Assembly (NCBI GenBank): GCA_002403375.1
Contig: DHHQ01000014.1
Location: 295 to 23,920 of the forward strand
Source of the DNA: Thiobacillus denitrificans
GTDB taxonomy: Bacteria; Pseudomonadota; Gammaproteobacteria; Burkholderiales; Thiobacillaceae
DNA: 23,626 bases
Direction: 5' to 3'
Shown here: positions 1 through 7,375 of the stretch, one piece after another
Layout: the number at the start of each line of letters is the position of its first letter
Numbering within the stretch: position 1 is the first letter of the stretch
The notes under the pieces: model-generated
Database searches by the model: none
Told to the model about the DNA's origin: nothing
What the model saw: the letters and a program-made list of their open reading frames with translations, nothing else
Translations under genes and position numbers: made by a program

Positions 1-895
1 CGGCCAGACCCGCATGCCCAAGGTGATGGAAGCGGTGAAGGATTTCTTCGGCAAGGAGCCGCGCCGTGACGTCAACCCGGACGAGGCGGTCGCCGTCGGT
101 GCGGCGATCCAGGGCGGCGTGCTACAGGGCGAGGTGAAGGACGTACTGCTGCTCGACGTCACCCCGCTGTCGCTGGGCATCGAGACCCTGGGCGGCGTGA
201 TGACCAAGCTGATCCCGAAGAACACCACAATCCCGACCAAGGCGAGCCAGGTGTTCTCGACCGCCGACGACAACCAGAGCGCCGTGACGGTGCACGTGCT
301 GCAGGGCGAGCGCGAGATGGCCTCGGGCAACAAGAGCCTGGGCCAGTTCAACCTGTCGGACATCCCGCCGGCGCCGCGCGGCATGCCGCAGATCGAGGTC
401 ACCTTCGACATCGACGCCAACGGCATCCTGCACGTGTCGGCGAAGGACAAGGCCACCGGCAAGGAAAACAAGATCAAGATCCAGGCAAGCTCCGGTCTGA
501 CCGAAGCCGAGATCCAGCAGATGGTGAAGGACGCCGAGGCGAACGCTGCCGAGGACCACAAGGCCTTCGAACTGGCGACCGCGCGCAACGCCGCCGACGC
601 GATGATCCACTCGGTGAAGAAGTCGCTCGCCGAATACGGCGACAAGGTCTCGGCCGACGAGAAGGCGGCGATCGAGGCGGCGCTCAAGGAGTGCGAGGAC
701 GCCGTGCGCGAGGGCGACAAGGACACCATCGAGGCGAAGACCAACGCGCTCGCCACGGCCAGCCACAAGCTCGCCGAGCAGATGTACCAGGCCGAGCAGG
801 CCAAGTCGCAGCCGGGTGAAGCCGCCGGCGGCGGCTCGGGCGCCGCGGACGACAACGTGGTCGACGCCGAGTTCGAAGAGGTGAAGGACAAGTAA
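1..895 (+). CDS. dnaK: Chaperone DnaK (Hsp70), C-terminal part, 5' truncated by window edge
   Basis: ATP-dependent cytosolic Hsp70 chaperone that binds exposed hydrophobic segments and works with DnaJ and GrpE. The reading frame is already open at the window edge (GQTRMPKV, the end of the nucleotide-binding domain), so the true start lies upstream; the in-frame ATG at 14 is internal. About 298 residues are visible. They cover the end of the ATPase lobe (NPDEAVAVGAAIQGG), the interdomain linker (DVLLLDVTPLSLGIETLGG), the beta-sandwich substrate domain, the helical lid, and a Gly/Ala-rich tail ending in the acidic DAEFEEVKD motif typical of proteobacterial DnaK. The gene is intact to its TAA stop. 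dnaJ follows 115 bp downstream on the same strand, the usual pairing; grpE is expected upstream but lies outside the window. Identification is certain. Confidence 0.98.
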   Translation, partial: GQTRMPKVMEAVKDFFGKEPRRDVNPDEAVAVGAAIQGGVLQGEVKDVLLLDVTPLSLGIETLGGVMTKLIPKNTTIPTKASQVFSTADDNQSAVTVHVLQGEREMASGNKSLGQFNLSDIPPAPRGMPQIEVTFDIDANGILHVSAKDKATGKENKIKIQASSGLTEAEIQQMVKDAEANAAEDHKAFELATARNAADAMIHSVKKSLAEYGDKVSADEKAAIEAALKECEDAVREGDKDTIEAKTNALATASHKLAEQMYQAEQAKSQPGEAAGGGSGAADDNVVDAEFEEVKDK

Positions 896-1010
896 GGGGC
901 CAGGGGTCAGGATCCAGGGATCAGGGAAGGTCGCGCTGCGCGCGGCCTTTGCCTTTTCCGCTAGCCTGCCCCACCCTGCCCCCTGAAACCTGAATCCTGC
1001 CCCCTGCCCC
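896..1010. repeat. Imperfect long inverted repeat filling the dnaK-dnaJ spacer
   Basis: The whole spacer is bounded by two arms, 896-926 (G-rich, containing GGGGTCAGGATCCAGGG) and 981-1010 (pyrimidine-rich). The reverse complement of the right arm aligns to the left arm at about 26 of 31 positions with a one-base gap. The right arm ends exactly at the dnaJ ATG, so dnaJ has no purine-rich Shine-Dalgarno sequence in the usual place. In the transcript the arms could pair and place the dnaJ start at the base of a long stem. The motif resembles dispersed intergenic palindromic repeats seen in GC-rich proteobacteria; that likeness is from memory and untested. A second hairpin (927-949) sits just inside the left arm. 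Confidence 0.7.
927..949 (+). terminator. Attenuator-like hairpin between dnaK and dnaJ
   Basis: A ten-base-pair stem (AAGGTCGCGC, loop TGC, GCGCGGCCTT, with one G-T pair) is followed shortly by a broken T-run (TGCCTTTTCC). It lies 32 bp after the dnaK stop. The shape is that of a weak intrinsic terminator or an mRNA 3'-end stabiliser, which would set the DnaK:DnaJ ratio by partial read-through. The T-tract is interrupted, so efficient termination is doubtful. Confidence 0.4.
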
Positions 1011-2123
1011 ATGAGCAAACGCGACTACTACGAAGTCCTCGGCGTCGCCAAGAACGCCTCGGACGAAGAAATCAAGAAGGCCTACCGCAAGCTGGCCATG
1101 AAGCACCATCCTGACCGCAACCCGGACGACAAGGGCGCGGAGGAGAAATTCAAGGAAGCGAAGCAGGCCTACGAAATCCTTTCCGACTCGGACAAGCGCG
1201 CCGCTTACGACCAGTTCGGCCACGCTGGCGTCGACCAGCAGTCCGGGATGGGCGGCGGCTTCGGCGGCGGCGGCTTTTCCGACGCCTTCTCCGACATCTT
1301 CGGCGACATCTTCGGCGGTGGCGGCAACCGCCGCGACCGCGTCTACCGCGGCGCCGACCTGCGCTACAACCTGGAAATCGGGCTGGAAGAAGCCGCGCAC
1401 GGCACCGAGACCAAGATCCGCATCCCCTCGCTGGAAGAATGCGGCGTGTGCCACGGCAGCGGCGCCAAGCCCGGCACCAGCCCGACGACCTGCTCCACCT
1501 GCGGCGGCCACGGCCAGGTGCGCATCCAGCAGGGCTTCTTCTCGGTGCAGCAGACCTGCCCGCGCTGCGGCGGCACCGGCAAGATGGTGACCGACCCCTG
1601 CACCGCCTGCCACGGCGAGGGCCGCGTCAAGAAGCACAAGACGCTGTCGGTGAAGATCCCTGCCGGGGTCGACAGCGGCGACCGCATCCGGCTGGCCGGC
1701 GAGGGCGAGGCCGGCGTCAACGGCGGACCCGCAGGCGACCTCTATGTGGTGATCCACCTCAAGGAGCACCCGGTATTCAAGCGAGACGGCGACGACCTGC
1801 ATTGCGAAATGCCGATCAGCTTCGCCACCGCGGCGCTCGGCGGCGAGGTCGAGATCCCCACGCTGGACGGCCACGCCAAGATCAAGATCCCGGCCGAGAC
1901 CCAGTCCGGCAAGGTGTTCCGCCTGCGCGGCAAGGGCATCAAGGGGGTGCGCAGCCACGCGCCCGGCGACCTCATGTGCCACATGCTGGTGGAAACGCCG
2001 GTCAACCTTTCCGAGCGTCAGCGCGAACTGCTCCGCGAGTTCGAAGCGCTGAGCCCTGGCCGGAACAATAACCCGCGCGCGCAGTCCTTCATGGACAAGG
2101 TCAAATCGTTCTTCGGGCAGTAG
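1011..2123 (+). CDS. dnaJ: Co-chaperone DnaJ (Hsp40 class A)
   Basis: Type I J-domain protein that delivers unfolded clients to DnaK and stimulates its ATPase. The 370-residue length is normal. Domains in order: J domain 1-70 with the essential HPD at 33-35 (KHHPDRN); a Gly/Phe-rich linker about 76-105 (MGGGFGGGGF, DIFGGGG); a zinc-binding centre with four CxxCxGxG motifs starting near residues 144 (CGVCHGSG), 161 (CSTCGGHG), 183 (CPRCGGTG) and 197 (CTACHGEG); then the two beta-sandwich substrate-binding domains. All zinc ligands are present. The start is fixed by the canonical MSKRDYYEVLGV sequence, although the bases upstream are CCTGCCCC repeat sequence without a recognisable ribosome-binding site. 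Translation may therefore be weak or depend on the upstream structure. It pairs with dnaK immediately upstream. Confidence 0.98.
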   Translation: MSKRDYYEVLGVAKNASDEEIKKAYRKLAMKHHPDRNPDDKGAEEKFKEAKQAYEILSDSDKRAAYDQFGHAGVDQQSGMGGGFGGGGFSDAFSDIFGDIFGGGGNRRDRVYRGADLRYNLEIGLEEAAHGTETKIRIPSLEECGVCHGSGAKPGTSPTTCSTCGGHGQVRIQQGFFSVQQTCPRCGGTGKMVTDPCTACHGEGRVKKHKTLSVKIPAGVDSGDRIRLAGEGEAGVNGGPAGDLYVVIHLKEHPVFKRDGDDLHCEMPISFATAALGGEVEIPTLDGHAKIKIPAETQSGKVFRLRGKGIKGVRSHAPGDLMCHMLVETPVNLSERQRELLREFEALSPGRNNNPRAQSFMDKVKSFFGQ

Positions 2124-2126
2124 CCT

Positions 2127-2154
2127 CCGGGACACGGGCCCGCCCGTTCCCCGG
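2127..2154 (+). terminator. Hairpin downstream of dnaJ, possible terminator
   Basis: Twelve-base arms CCGGGACACGGG and CCCGTTCCCCGG, with two mismatches, flank a 4-nt loop starting 4 bp after the dnaJ stop. There is no T-run, so this may be a Rho-dependent end or a 3' stabilising hairpin rather than an intrinsic terminator. It marks the likely end of the dnaK-dnaJ transcript before the next gene at 2241. Confidence 0.4.
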
Positions 2155-2240
2155 ATGAAGGAAAATCCTGCATGGCGCCCGGCTGCTCTCGGCTGTGCAG
2201 GACGCAGCCACTTCAACCAGACAAACGGAGAGAACACCCC

Positions 2241-2753
2241 ATGCGCAAACCTTCACTGATCGTCGCCAGCTGTGCCGCCCTGCTCGCCTTTCCCGCTGTT
2301 CCCGCCCTTGCGGCGGAAGTGCCGGTGATCGTCAAGATTCCCAGGCTCACCGTCGAAGCCGCCGAAAAGATCGCTCAAGCCACGATGCAGGCCTGCCGCA
2401 AGGACGGCATCCAGATCGGCGTGACGGTGGTGGATCGCAGCGGCGACGCCATGGTGGTGATGCGCGACACGCTGGCCCCGCGCATCACGCTGGAGATCAG
2501 CCAGCAGAAGGCCAACACCGCGGTCAACTTCAACGCCGCGACCTCGACCATGGAGAATCGCTTCACCCAGCCGTTCTCGGTCGGCAAGGTCGACGGCCTG
2601 GTGTTCTCCGCGGGCGGGGTGCCGATCGAGGCGGCCGGCAACATCGTCGGCGCGGTCGGCGTCTCCGGCGCGGCGACCGGCGCGCAGGACGAGGCGTGCG
2701 CCCGCGCCGGGATCCGGGCGGTCCAGTTCGAGCTCGAGACCGCTAACCTGTAA
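2241..2753 (+). CDS. Secreted GlcG/HbpS-family (heme-binding-protein-like) protein
   Basis: A 170-residue member of the GlcG/HbpS family. Members are small secreted or periplasmic proteins; some bind heme or corrinoids, many have no known role, and the ligand here cannot be read from sequence. The chosen ATG starts a classic Sec signal peptide (MRKPSLIVASCAALLAFPAV..PALA, cleavage probably after ALA before AEVP), and a good Shine-Dalgarno GGAGAGAA at 2227-2234 lies 6 nt upstream. An in-frame ATG at 2172 would bury the signal peptide and is rejected. The mature part shows the family signatures VTVVDRSGDAMVVMRD, a central QQKANTAVNF segment and the C-terminal GGVPIEAAGNIVGAVGVSGA followed by DEACARAG. 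It stands alone between dnaJ and the convergent TatD gene, so context gives no functional hint. Confidence 0.85.
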   Translation: MRKPSLIVASCAALLAFPAVPALAAEVPVIVKIPRLTVEAAEKIAQATMQACRKDGIQIGVTVVDRSGDAMVVMRDTLAPRITLEISQQKANTAVNFNAATSTMENRFTQPFSVGKVDGLVFSAGGVPIEAAGNIVGAVGVSGAATGAQDEACARAGIRAVQFELETANL

Positions 2754-2781
2754 TCCGCCGGACGGGTCCCGCCCCGCGGGC

Positions 2782-2799
2782 GCTCGCAGGCCTGCGGGC
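2782..2799. terminator. GC-rich palindrome in the convergent gap, possible bidirectional terminator
   Basis: The 59-bp gap between the convergent GlcG-like gene and the TatD-family gene holds an 18-bp near-palindrome centred on CGCAGGCCTGCG (2785-2796). It could form a hairpin in either transcript. There is no flanking T-run on either strand, so function is uncertain. Confidence 0.35.
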
Positions 2800-2812
2800 C
2801 CGCCGGCGCCGG

Positions 2813-3583
2813 TCAGCGGCGGGCGGCGGCGAACAGCCGGAAGAAATTCCCGGAAGTCGCCTCGCCTACCGCTTCGGGCGTCGTCCCGCGCACCCGCGCG
2901 ATTTCCTCCGCCACGTGCTTCACGTAGCCCGGCTGGTTGGTCTGGCCGCGATGCGGAACCGGCGCGAGGTAGGGCGAATCGGTCTCGATCAGCATCCGCT
3001 CGAGCGGAATCGCCGCCGCCACCTCGCGCAGTGCAACCGCGTTCTTGAACGTGACGATGCCGGAAAACGAGATGTAGAAGCCGAGTTCGATCGCCGCCTC
3101 GGCGACGGCCAGGCTCTCGGTGAAGCAGTGCATGACGCCGCCCGCCTCGCCTGCGTTTTCCTCGCGCATGATGCGCAAGGTGTCGTCGGCCGCCGCGCGC
3201 GTGTGGATCACCAGCGGTTTCCGGCACGCGCGCGCTGCGCGGATGTGGGTGCGGAAGCGCTCGCGCTGCCATTCGAGGTCGCCGGTGAGGCGGAAGTAAT
3301 CCAGCCCGGTCTCGCCGATCGCCACGACCTTCGGGTGGTCGGCCAGCGCCACCAGTTCCTCGACGGTCGGCTCGGTGCAGTCCTCGTGGTCGGGGTGCAC
3401 GCCGACCGAGGCGTACACGTTCGGGTAGGCCTCGGCGATCGCCCGAATCTCGGGGAATTTTTCCAGTTCGACGCCGATGCACAGCGCGTGGCTGACCTGG
3501 TTGGCCGCCATGAGCCCGAATACCTCGGGCAGCTTGCCGGCGAGATCGGGGAAATTGATGTGGCAGTGGGAATCGATGTACAT
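2813..3583 (-). CDS. ycfH: TatD-family metal-dependent hydrolase (YcfH-like DNase)
   Basis: Cytosolic TIM-barrel metallohydrolase of the TatD family, whose members act as Mg-dependent exo/endodeoxyribonucleases. The 256-residue length fits. Metal and catalytic motifs are all visible: DSHCH at residues 4-8 (the HxH), GETGLDY (bridging Glu), IHTRAA, MHCFTES, and TDSPYLAP near the C-terminus. I chose the ATG at 3583 because the family begins MYIDSHCHINFPDL. An in-frame ATG at 3604 would add only MRRRPRR and has no better ribosome-binding site. It is the last gene of the long minus-strand operon, 28 bp after pilZ. The holB-pilZ-TatD order matches the Pseudomonas arrangement, and E. coli has ycfH after holB. 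TatD itself is a paralogue elsewhere; location argues for the YcfH branch. Confidence 0.93.
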   Translation of the reverse strand: MYIDSHCHINFPDLAGKLPEVFGLMAANQVSHALCIGVELEKFPEIRAIAEAYPNVYASVGVHPDHEDCTEPTVEELVALADHPKVVAIGETGLDYFRLTGDLEWQRERFRTHIRAARACRKPLVIHTRAAADDTLRIMREENAGEAGGVMHCFTESLAVAEAAIELGFYISFSGIVTFKNAVALREVAAAIPLERMLIETDSPYLAPVPHRGQTNQPGYVKHVAEEIARVRGTTPEAVGEATSGNFFRLFAAARR

Positions 3584-3611
3584 GCGGCGGGGACGGCGCC
3601 GCATGACGGCG

Positions 3612-3983
3612 CTACATGGTATGGGTGGGTCGTACCGATTTTAGCGAACCGCCGAGCAATCCTTCAATCTTGTTCTGCGCGGCCTTGCCGCTTTCGTTGA
3701 AGGCGAACTGCACGCCGACCCCCTGGGTACGGCTGCCGTGGGCGCCGGCCGGGGTCATCCACACCACCTTGCCGGAGACGGGCAGCCTGGCCGGATCGTC
3801 CATCAGCGTGAGCAGCATGAACACCTCCTCGCCCATCTTGTAGGTCTTGTTCGTCGGAATGAACAGGCCGCCCCCCTTGATGAAGGGCATGTAGGCCGCG
3901 AACAGCGCGGAGCGCTCCTTGATCGACAAGGAAAGCACCCCGGGGCGGACCTGTCCTGCTGGATCGTTGGCTACTGCACTCAT
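3612..3983 (-). CDS. pilZ: Type IV pilus biogenesis protein PilZ (single PilZ domain)
   Basis: A 123-residue single-domain protein matching the founding PilZ of Pseudomonas, needed for type IV pilus assembly through partners at the inner-membrane assembly machinery. Position between holB and a TatD-family gene is the same as in Pseudomonas, which supports orthology. The core reads GGGLFIPTNKTYKMGEEVFMLL, then GKVVWMTPAG, then QGVGVQF. The RxxxR and (D/N)xSxxG motifs that bind cyclic di-GMP in other PilZ domains are absent, as in the founding PilZ, so direct c-di-GMP binding is unlikely. The ATG at 3983 has a GAGAG ribosome-binding site at about -10; an in-frame TTG at 3998 is a less likely start. 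It begins 11 bp after the holB stop and is cotranscribed with it. Confidence 0.9.
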   Translation of the reverse strand: MSAVANDPAGQVRPGVLSLSIKERSALFAAYMPFIKGGGLFIPTNKTYKMGEEVFMLLTLMDDPARLPVSGKVVWMTPAGAHGSRTQGVGVQFAFNESGKAAQNKIEGLLGGSLKSVRPTHTM

Positions 3984-3994
3984 CGTCGTATCTC

Positions 3995-4978
3995 TCAATC
4001 AAACACATGCCGGTACCGGACCAGCCAGGCCTCGAGTTGCAGGGCCCGGTTGAGCGGATGGGCAAGAACCCTGCCCTCGTTCGCCTGCGCCCGCGCGAGC
4101 GCCAGAAGCTTCGCCAGGTCCGCCTTGTCGCCCAGCCGCAGCAGCGCCTCGGAAAAATCGCGGTTGAACTGCACGCTGCCCCGCAGCCGGACCGCCAGCA
4201 GATCGCCCAGCCACTTGTAGACCAGGTTGTGCCAGGCCTGCGGGCTGACCGCCTTCCAGCGCTCGCCCAGCGTCACCGGATCGATCCGCTGCGGATCGGC
4301 CAGCGCATCGAGCACGCTGCGGCGCTCGTCCAGTTCGCCGCTCTCGGCCCAGCGCTGGGCGTCGAGCGGGGTTCCGCCCGACAGCGCCAGCAGGGTCGCC
4401 GCGTCGTCGACGCCCTGCCCGGCCAGCCACTGCGCCGCCAGATCGAGCGGCGGCAGGCCGATGTCGACCCGCGTGCAACGGCTGCGGATGGTCGGCAGCA
4501 GGCGCCGCGGCTGGTCCGAGACCAGCACGAACACCGTATTTAACGGCGGTTCCTCGAGCACCTTTAACAGGGCGTTCGCGGCAGCCACGTTGAGGCTGTC
4601 CGCCGGATCGACGAGGACCACCCGGAAGCCGGCCCGGTAGGTGGACAGCTGGACGAAATCGACCGCCTCGCGCGCCTGGTCGACCTCGATGGCGGTCGCC
4701 ATGCGGGTCTCGCCTTCCTTGCCGGTTTTCTCCTGCAGGCTGACGCGGCGGAAATCCGGGTGCGCGCCGGTCTCGAACCAGTGGCAGGCCGGGCAGCCGC
4801 CGCACGCCGAACCGTCGGGGCGCGGCGCCTCGCACAGCAGCGCCTGCGCCCAGGCCTGCGCGAGCGCGCCCTTGCCGACCCCGTGAGGTCCCGCCAGCAA
4901 CAGGGCCTGCGCAGGCCGCGCCCGGGTCGCCAGCAGGCGTCGCCAGGCCGTTTCGAGCCAGGGATACGGTGCGCTCAC
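3995..4978 (-). CDS. holB: DNA polymerase III delta' subunit
   Basis: Clamp-loader subunit delta', part of the complex that loads the beta sliding clamp at replication forks. At 327 residues it has the expected AAA+ fold: a P-loop-like GPHGVGKG at 30-37 in which the residue after Lys is Gly instead of Ser/Thr (delta' is a stator that does not hydrolyse ATP), a zinc-binding cluster around residues 49-65 (CEAPRPDGSACGGCPAC), ALLKVLEEPP, and the sensor region SDQPRRLLPTIRSRC with the SRC motif. The start is GTG at 4978, and its GTGA overlaps the tmk stop by 4 nt, which indicates translational coupling. pilZ follows 11 bp downstream. The tmk-holB order is strongly conserved. Confidence 0.96.
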   Translation of the reverse strand: MSAPYPWLETAWRRLLATRARPAQALLLAGPHGVGKGALAQAWAQALLCEAPRPDGSACGGCPACHWFETGAHPDFRRVSLQEKTGKEGETRMATAIEVDQAREAVDFVQLSTYRAGFRVVLVDPADSLNVAAANALLKVLEEPPLNTVFVLVSDQPRRLLPTIRSRCTRVDIGLPPLDLAAQWLAGQGVDDAATLLALSGGTPLDAQRWAESGELDERRSVLDALADPQRIDPVTLGERWKAVSPQAWHNLVYKWLGDLLAVRLRGSVQFNRDFSEALLRLGDKADLAKLLALARAQANEGRVLAHPLNRALQLEAWLVRYRHVFD

Positions 4979-5586
4979 GCCAGTTCCTCGAGCAGCTGCG
5001 CGATATCGTCCTGCAGCGCGTCGATGCTACGGCGCGCGTCCAGCACGCGGATGCGCCCGGGCTCTGCCCGCGCACGGTCCAGATAGGCGTTGCGCACCCG
5101 GCTGAAGAAGCTGTCGGCCTCTCGCTCGAAGCGGTCGGCGGTGCGCGCCGCCGAGCGGCGTGCCTCGGCCACCTCGGGCGGCACGTCGAACAGCAGGGTG
5201 AGGTCGGGCGCAAAGCCGCGCTGCACCCAGGCTTCGAGCACGGCGATGCGCTCGGTCGCGATGCCGCGCCCGCCGCACTGGTAGGCGTAGCTGGCGTCGG
5301 TGAAGCGGTCCGACACCACCCAGGCGCCGCGCGCCAGCGCGGGCCGGATCAGTTCGGCCAGATGCTGCTGGCGCGCGGCGAACATCAGCAGCAGTTCGGT
5401 GTCGGCGTCCATGTCGCGGTGCAGCAGCAGTTCGCGCAGGGTTTCGCCGAGCGGGGTTCCGCCGGGCTCGCGGGTGACGATGACCTCCCTGCCCTGCCCG
5501 CGCAGCCAGTCGGCGACGAAGCCCAGGTGGGTGCTCTTGCCGGCGCCGTCGACGCCTTCGAGGGTGATGAACTTGCCGGGCGTCAT
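4975..5586 (-). CDS. tmk: Thymidylate kinase
   Basis: Phosphorylates dTMP to dTDP with ATP in the cytosol, an essential step of dTTP synthesis. The protein is 203 residues. It shows the N-terminal P-loop FITLEGVDGAGKSTH, the substrate motif TREPGGTPLGE, the DRF motif VVSDRFTDASYAYQ, and a basic LID segment RRSAARTADRFERE. The ATG at 5586 overlaps the mltG stop as ATGA, and the frame fits the family start MTPGKFITLEG. The same open frame continues upstream without a stop, but that stretch lies inside mltG in another frame and is not coding for Tmk. holB follows with a GTGA overlap, so mltG, tmk and holB form a tightly coupled trio. Confidence 0.97.
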   Translation of the reverse strand: MTPGKFITLEGVDGAGKSTHLGFVADWLRGQGREVIVTREPGGTPLGETLRELLLHRDMDADTELLLMFAARQQHLAELIRPALARGAWVVSDRFTDASYAYQCGGRGIATERIAVLEAWVQRGFAPDLTLLFDVPPEVAEARRSAARTADRFEREADSFFSRVRNAYLDRARAEPGRIRVLDARRSIDALQDDIAQLLEELA

Positions 5587-6578
5587 CGTCTGCGCTGGTA
5601 CTGGTTGACGGCGCGGTTGTGCGCCTCGAGGGTGCTGGAAAACACGTGGGTGCCGTCGTTGCGCGACACGAAATAGAGCGCGCTGGTCTTCGCCGGATTG
5701 AGCGCCGCCTGGATCGCCGCCTCGCTCGGCATGGCGATCGGCGTCGGCGGCAGGCCGGCGCGCGTGTAGGTGTTGTAGGGCGTGTCGGTCTGCAGGTCGA
5801 CCTTGCGCAGGTTGCCGTCGAAGCGCTCGCCCAGGCCGTAGATCACCGTGGGGTCGGTCTGCAGGCGCATGCCGCGGCGCAGACGGTTGATGAACACGCC
5901 GGCGATTTCCGGCCGCTCGAACGCGGCGCCGGTTTCCTTTTCGACGATCGAGGCCATGACGAGCGCCTCGTAGGGCGTCTTGTACGGCAGGTTGGGCGCC
6001 CGAGCCTCCCACGCGGCGGCGAGCTTCTCCTGCTGCAGCCGGTAGGCGCGGCGCAGCACCTGCAGGTCCGAGGTGTGCGGCGCGTAGAAGTAGGTGTCCG
6101 GAAACAGCAGGCCTTCGGGATGGCTCTCTGCGGCGCCGATCGCCTGCATCACCTCGGCGTCGCTCAGGCCGGCGCTGTCGTTTTTCAGCAGCGGCTGCGC
6201 CGCGAGGACGGCACGCACCTCCCGCCAGCTGCGGCCCTCGATGAACTGCACCACCGCCTGCGAGACTTCGCCGCGCTGGATCTTCGAATACAACTGCAGC
6301 GGCGTGAGGGGCCGGTCGAGGGTATAGACGCCGACCTTGAGCGTCCCCTGCTTGCCGAGCACGCGGCCGAGCAGCCAGAAGGCCCGCGCGTTGCCGACCA
6401 CGCCTTCGCGCTCCAGCATCGTGCTCAGGCTGCGCAGATGGGTGCCGGGCACGACATGGATGGTCCTGGGCAGGGGCTCGATGCGCAGCGGCTGGTTGCC
6501 GTACCAGGCGAGTCCCCCGGCGCCCGCCAGGCCGGCCGCGCCGGCGAACAGCACCAATCGCTTAATCCACTTCTTCAT
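5583..6578 (-). CDS. mltG: Endolytic murein transglycosylase MltG (YceG family)
   Basis: Inner-membrane lytic transglycosylase that cuts nascent glycan strands and is thought to act as a terminator of peptidoglycan polymerisation. The 331-residue protein has a short cytoplasmic start (MKKWIKR), one membrane segment at about 8-27 (LVLFAGAAGLAGAGGLAWYG), a LysM-like region, and the YceG catalytic domain with ASIVEKETG, whose first Glu (about residue 213) corresponds to the catalytic Glu of E. coli MltG. INRLRRGMRLQTDPTVIYGLG and NTYTRAGLPPTPI are further family signatures. The ATG at 6578 lies 17 nt inside the end of pabC. Its stop overlaps tmk as ATGA. The pabC-mltG-tmk-holB order is conserved in gammaproteobacteria as well. 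Confidence 0.96.
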   Translation of the reverse strand: MKKWIKRLVLFAGAAGLAGAGGLAWYGNQPLRIEPLPRTIHVVPGTHLRSLSTMLEREGVVGNARAFWLLGRVLGKQGTLKVGVYTLDRPLTPLQLYSKIQRGEVSQAVVQFIEGRSWREVRAVLAAQPLLKNDSAGLSDAEVMQAIGAAESHPEGLLFPDTYFYAPHTSDLQVLRRAYRLQQEKLAAAWEARAPNLPYKTPYEALVMASIVEKETGAAFERPEIAGVFINRLRRGMRLQTDPTVIYGLGERFDGNLRKVDLQTDTPYNTYTRAGLPPTPIAMPSEAAIQAALNPAKTSALYFVSRNDGTHVFSSTLEAHNRAVNQYQRRR

Positions 6579-7371
6579 ACAAGGCAGTCTTCAAAATATC
6601 GGTCCACCCCGCGGGCGGCCAGGTCTTGTCGTCGAGGCGGGCCACGCGACGCACGCCGATCACGCTGTTGCACAGCATCACTTCGTCCGCAGCGAGTATA
6701 ACGGCAGGCGGCAGCCGCTCGACACGGGTGCGGACGCCCAGCCGCCGGGCCGCCCGCAACAGCCGCGCGCGCGCGACGCCCGCCACGCCGCACTGGCTCA
6801 GGTCCGGCGTGGCGAGCTCGCCGTCACGGGCGATGACCAGATTGCTCATCACGCCGCCGATCACCGCGCCGCCCTCGTCGCACAGCAGGCCCTCGACGAC
6901 CGACGGGTCGTTCCATTCGGCGCGCGCGAGCACGTTCTCGAGCCGGTTCAGGTGCTTGATTCCTGCCAGCCGCGGCTGCCGCGCCAGCCTCAGCGCACAC
7001 CAGCGAACGGCGATGTCGTCGCCCGCCGCAGCCGCAGCATAGGCCGGCAGCGGCGCCGACTGCACGATGCGGGTGACGGCCTGCCCGGGCGGCAACGCGT
7101 AGCCGCGCGCGCCCGCGCCGCGGGTGATCACGATCTTGGCCACGCCCTCCCCGGCCGCGGCCACGCGGCAGACTTCGGCGCGCAGCACGGCCTCGTCGGG
7201 GCAGGCCAGCATCAGCGCCGCGCAGTCGTCAGCCAGCTTGGCGTAATGGTCGCGCCACCACAGCGGCTGGCCGACGTGCATCCGCAGCGTGCGGAACACG
7301 CCGTCGCCGTAGGCGAGCCCGCGGTCGCGCGCGTCCACGCTGTCCGTCGGCTGGCCGTCGACGAGAATCAT
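6562..7371 (-). CDS. pabC: 4-amino-4-deoxychorismate lyase
   Basis: PLP enzyme of fold type IV that releases pyruvate from aminodeoxychorismate to give p-aminobenzoate for folate synthesis. It is 269 residues from the ATG at 7371, chosen because MILVDGQPTDSVDARDRGLAYGDG is the family N-terminus. A longer in-frame extension to 7476 would be translated from an inverted-repeat region and is rejected. Visible features are GLAYGDGVFRT, the cofactor lysine at about residue 139 in GIKHLNRLENV, and GGVMSNLVIARDG near the C-terminus. No strong Shine-Dalgarno is visible; the bases upstream belong to one arm of the inverted repeat at 7376-7614. It follows pabB at 222 bp and overlaps mltG by 17 nt. Confidence 0.94.
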   Translation of the reverse strand: MILVDGQPTDSVDARDRGLAYGDGVFRTLRMHVGQPLWWRDHYAKLADDCAALMLACPDEAVLRAEVCRVAAAGEGVAKIVITRGAGARGYALPPGQAVTRIVQSAPLPAYAAAAAGDDIAVRWCALRLARQPRLAGIKHLNRLENVLARAEWNDPSVVEGLLCDEGGAVIGGVMSNLVIARDGELATPDLSQCGVAGVARARLLRAARRLGVRTRVERLPPAVILAADEVMLCNSVIGVRRVARLDDKTWPPAGWTDILKTALYEEVD

Positions 7372-7375
7372 GCCG

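Noticed and set aside
921..2237. Open frame of 438 codons antisense to dnaJ
   Set aside because: High GC at third positions keeps antisense frames open; the translation is Val/Ala/Gly/Arg-rich with no family signature, while dnaJ is complete on the other strand.
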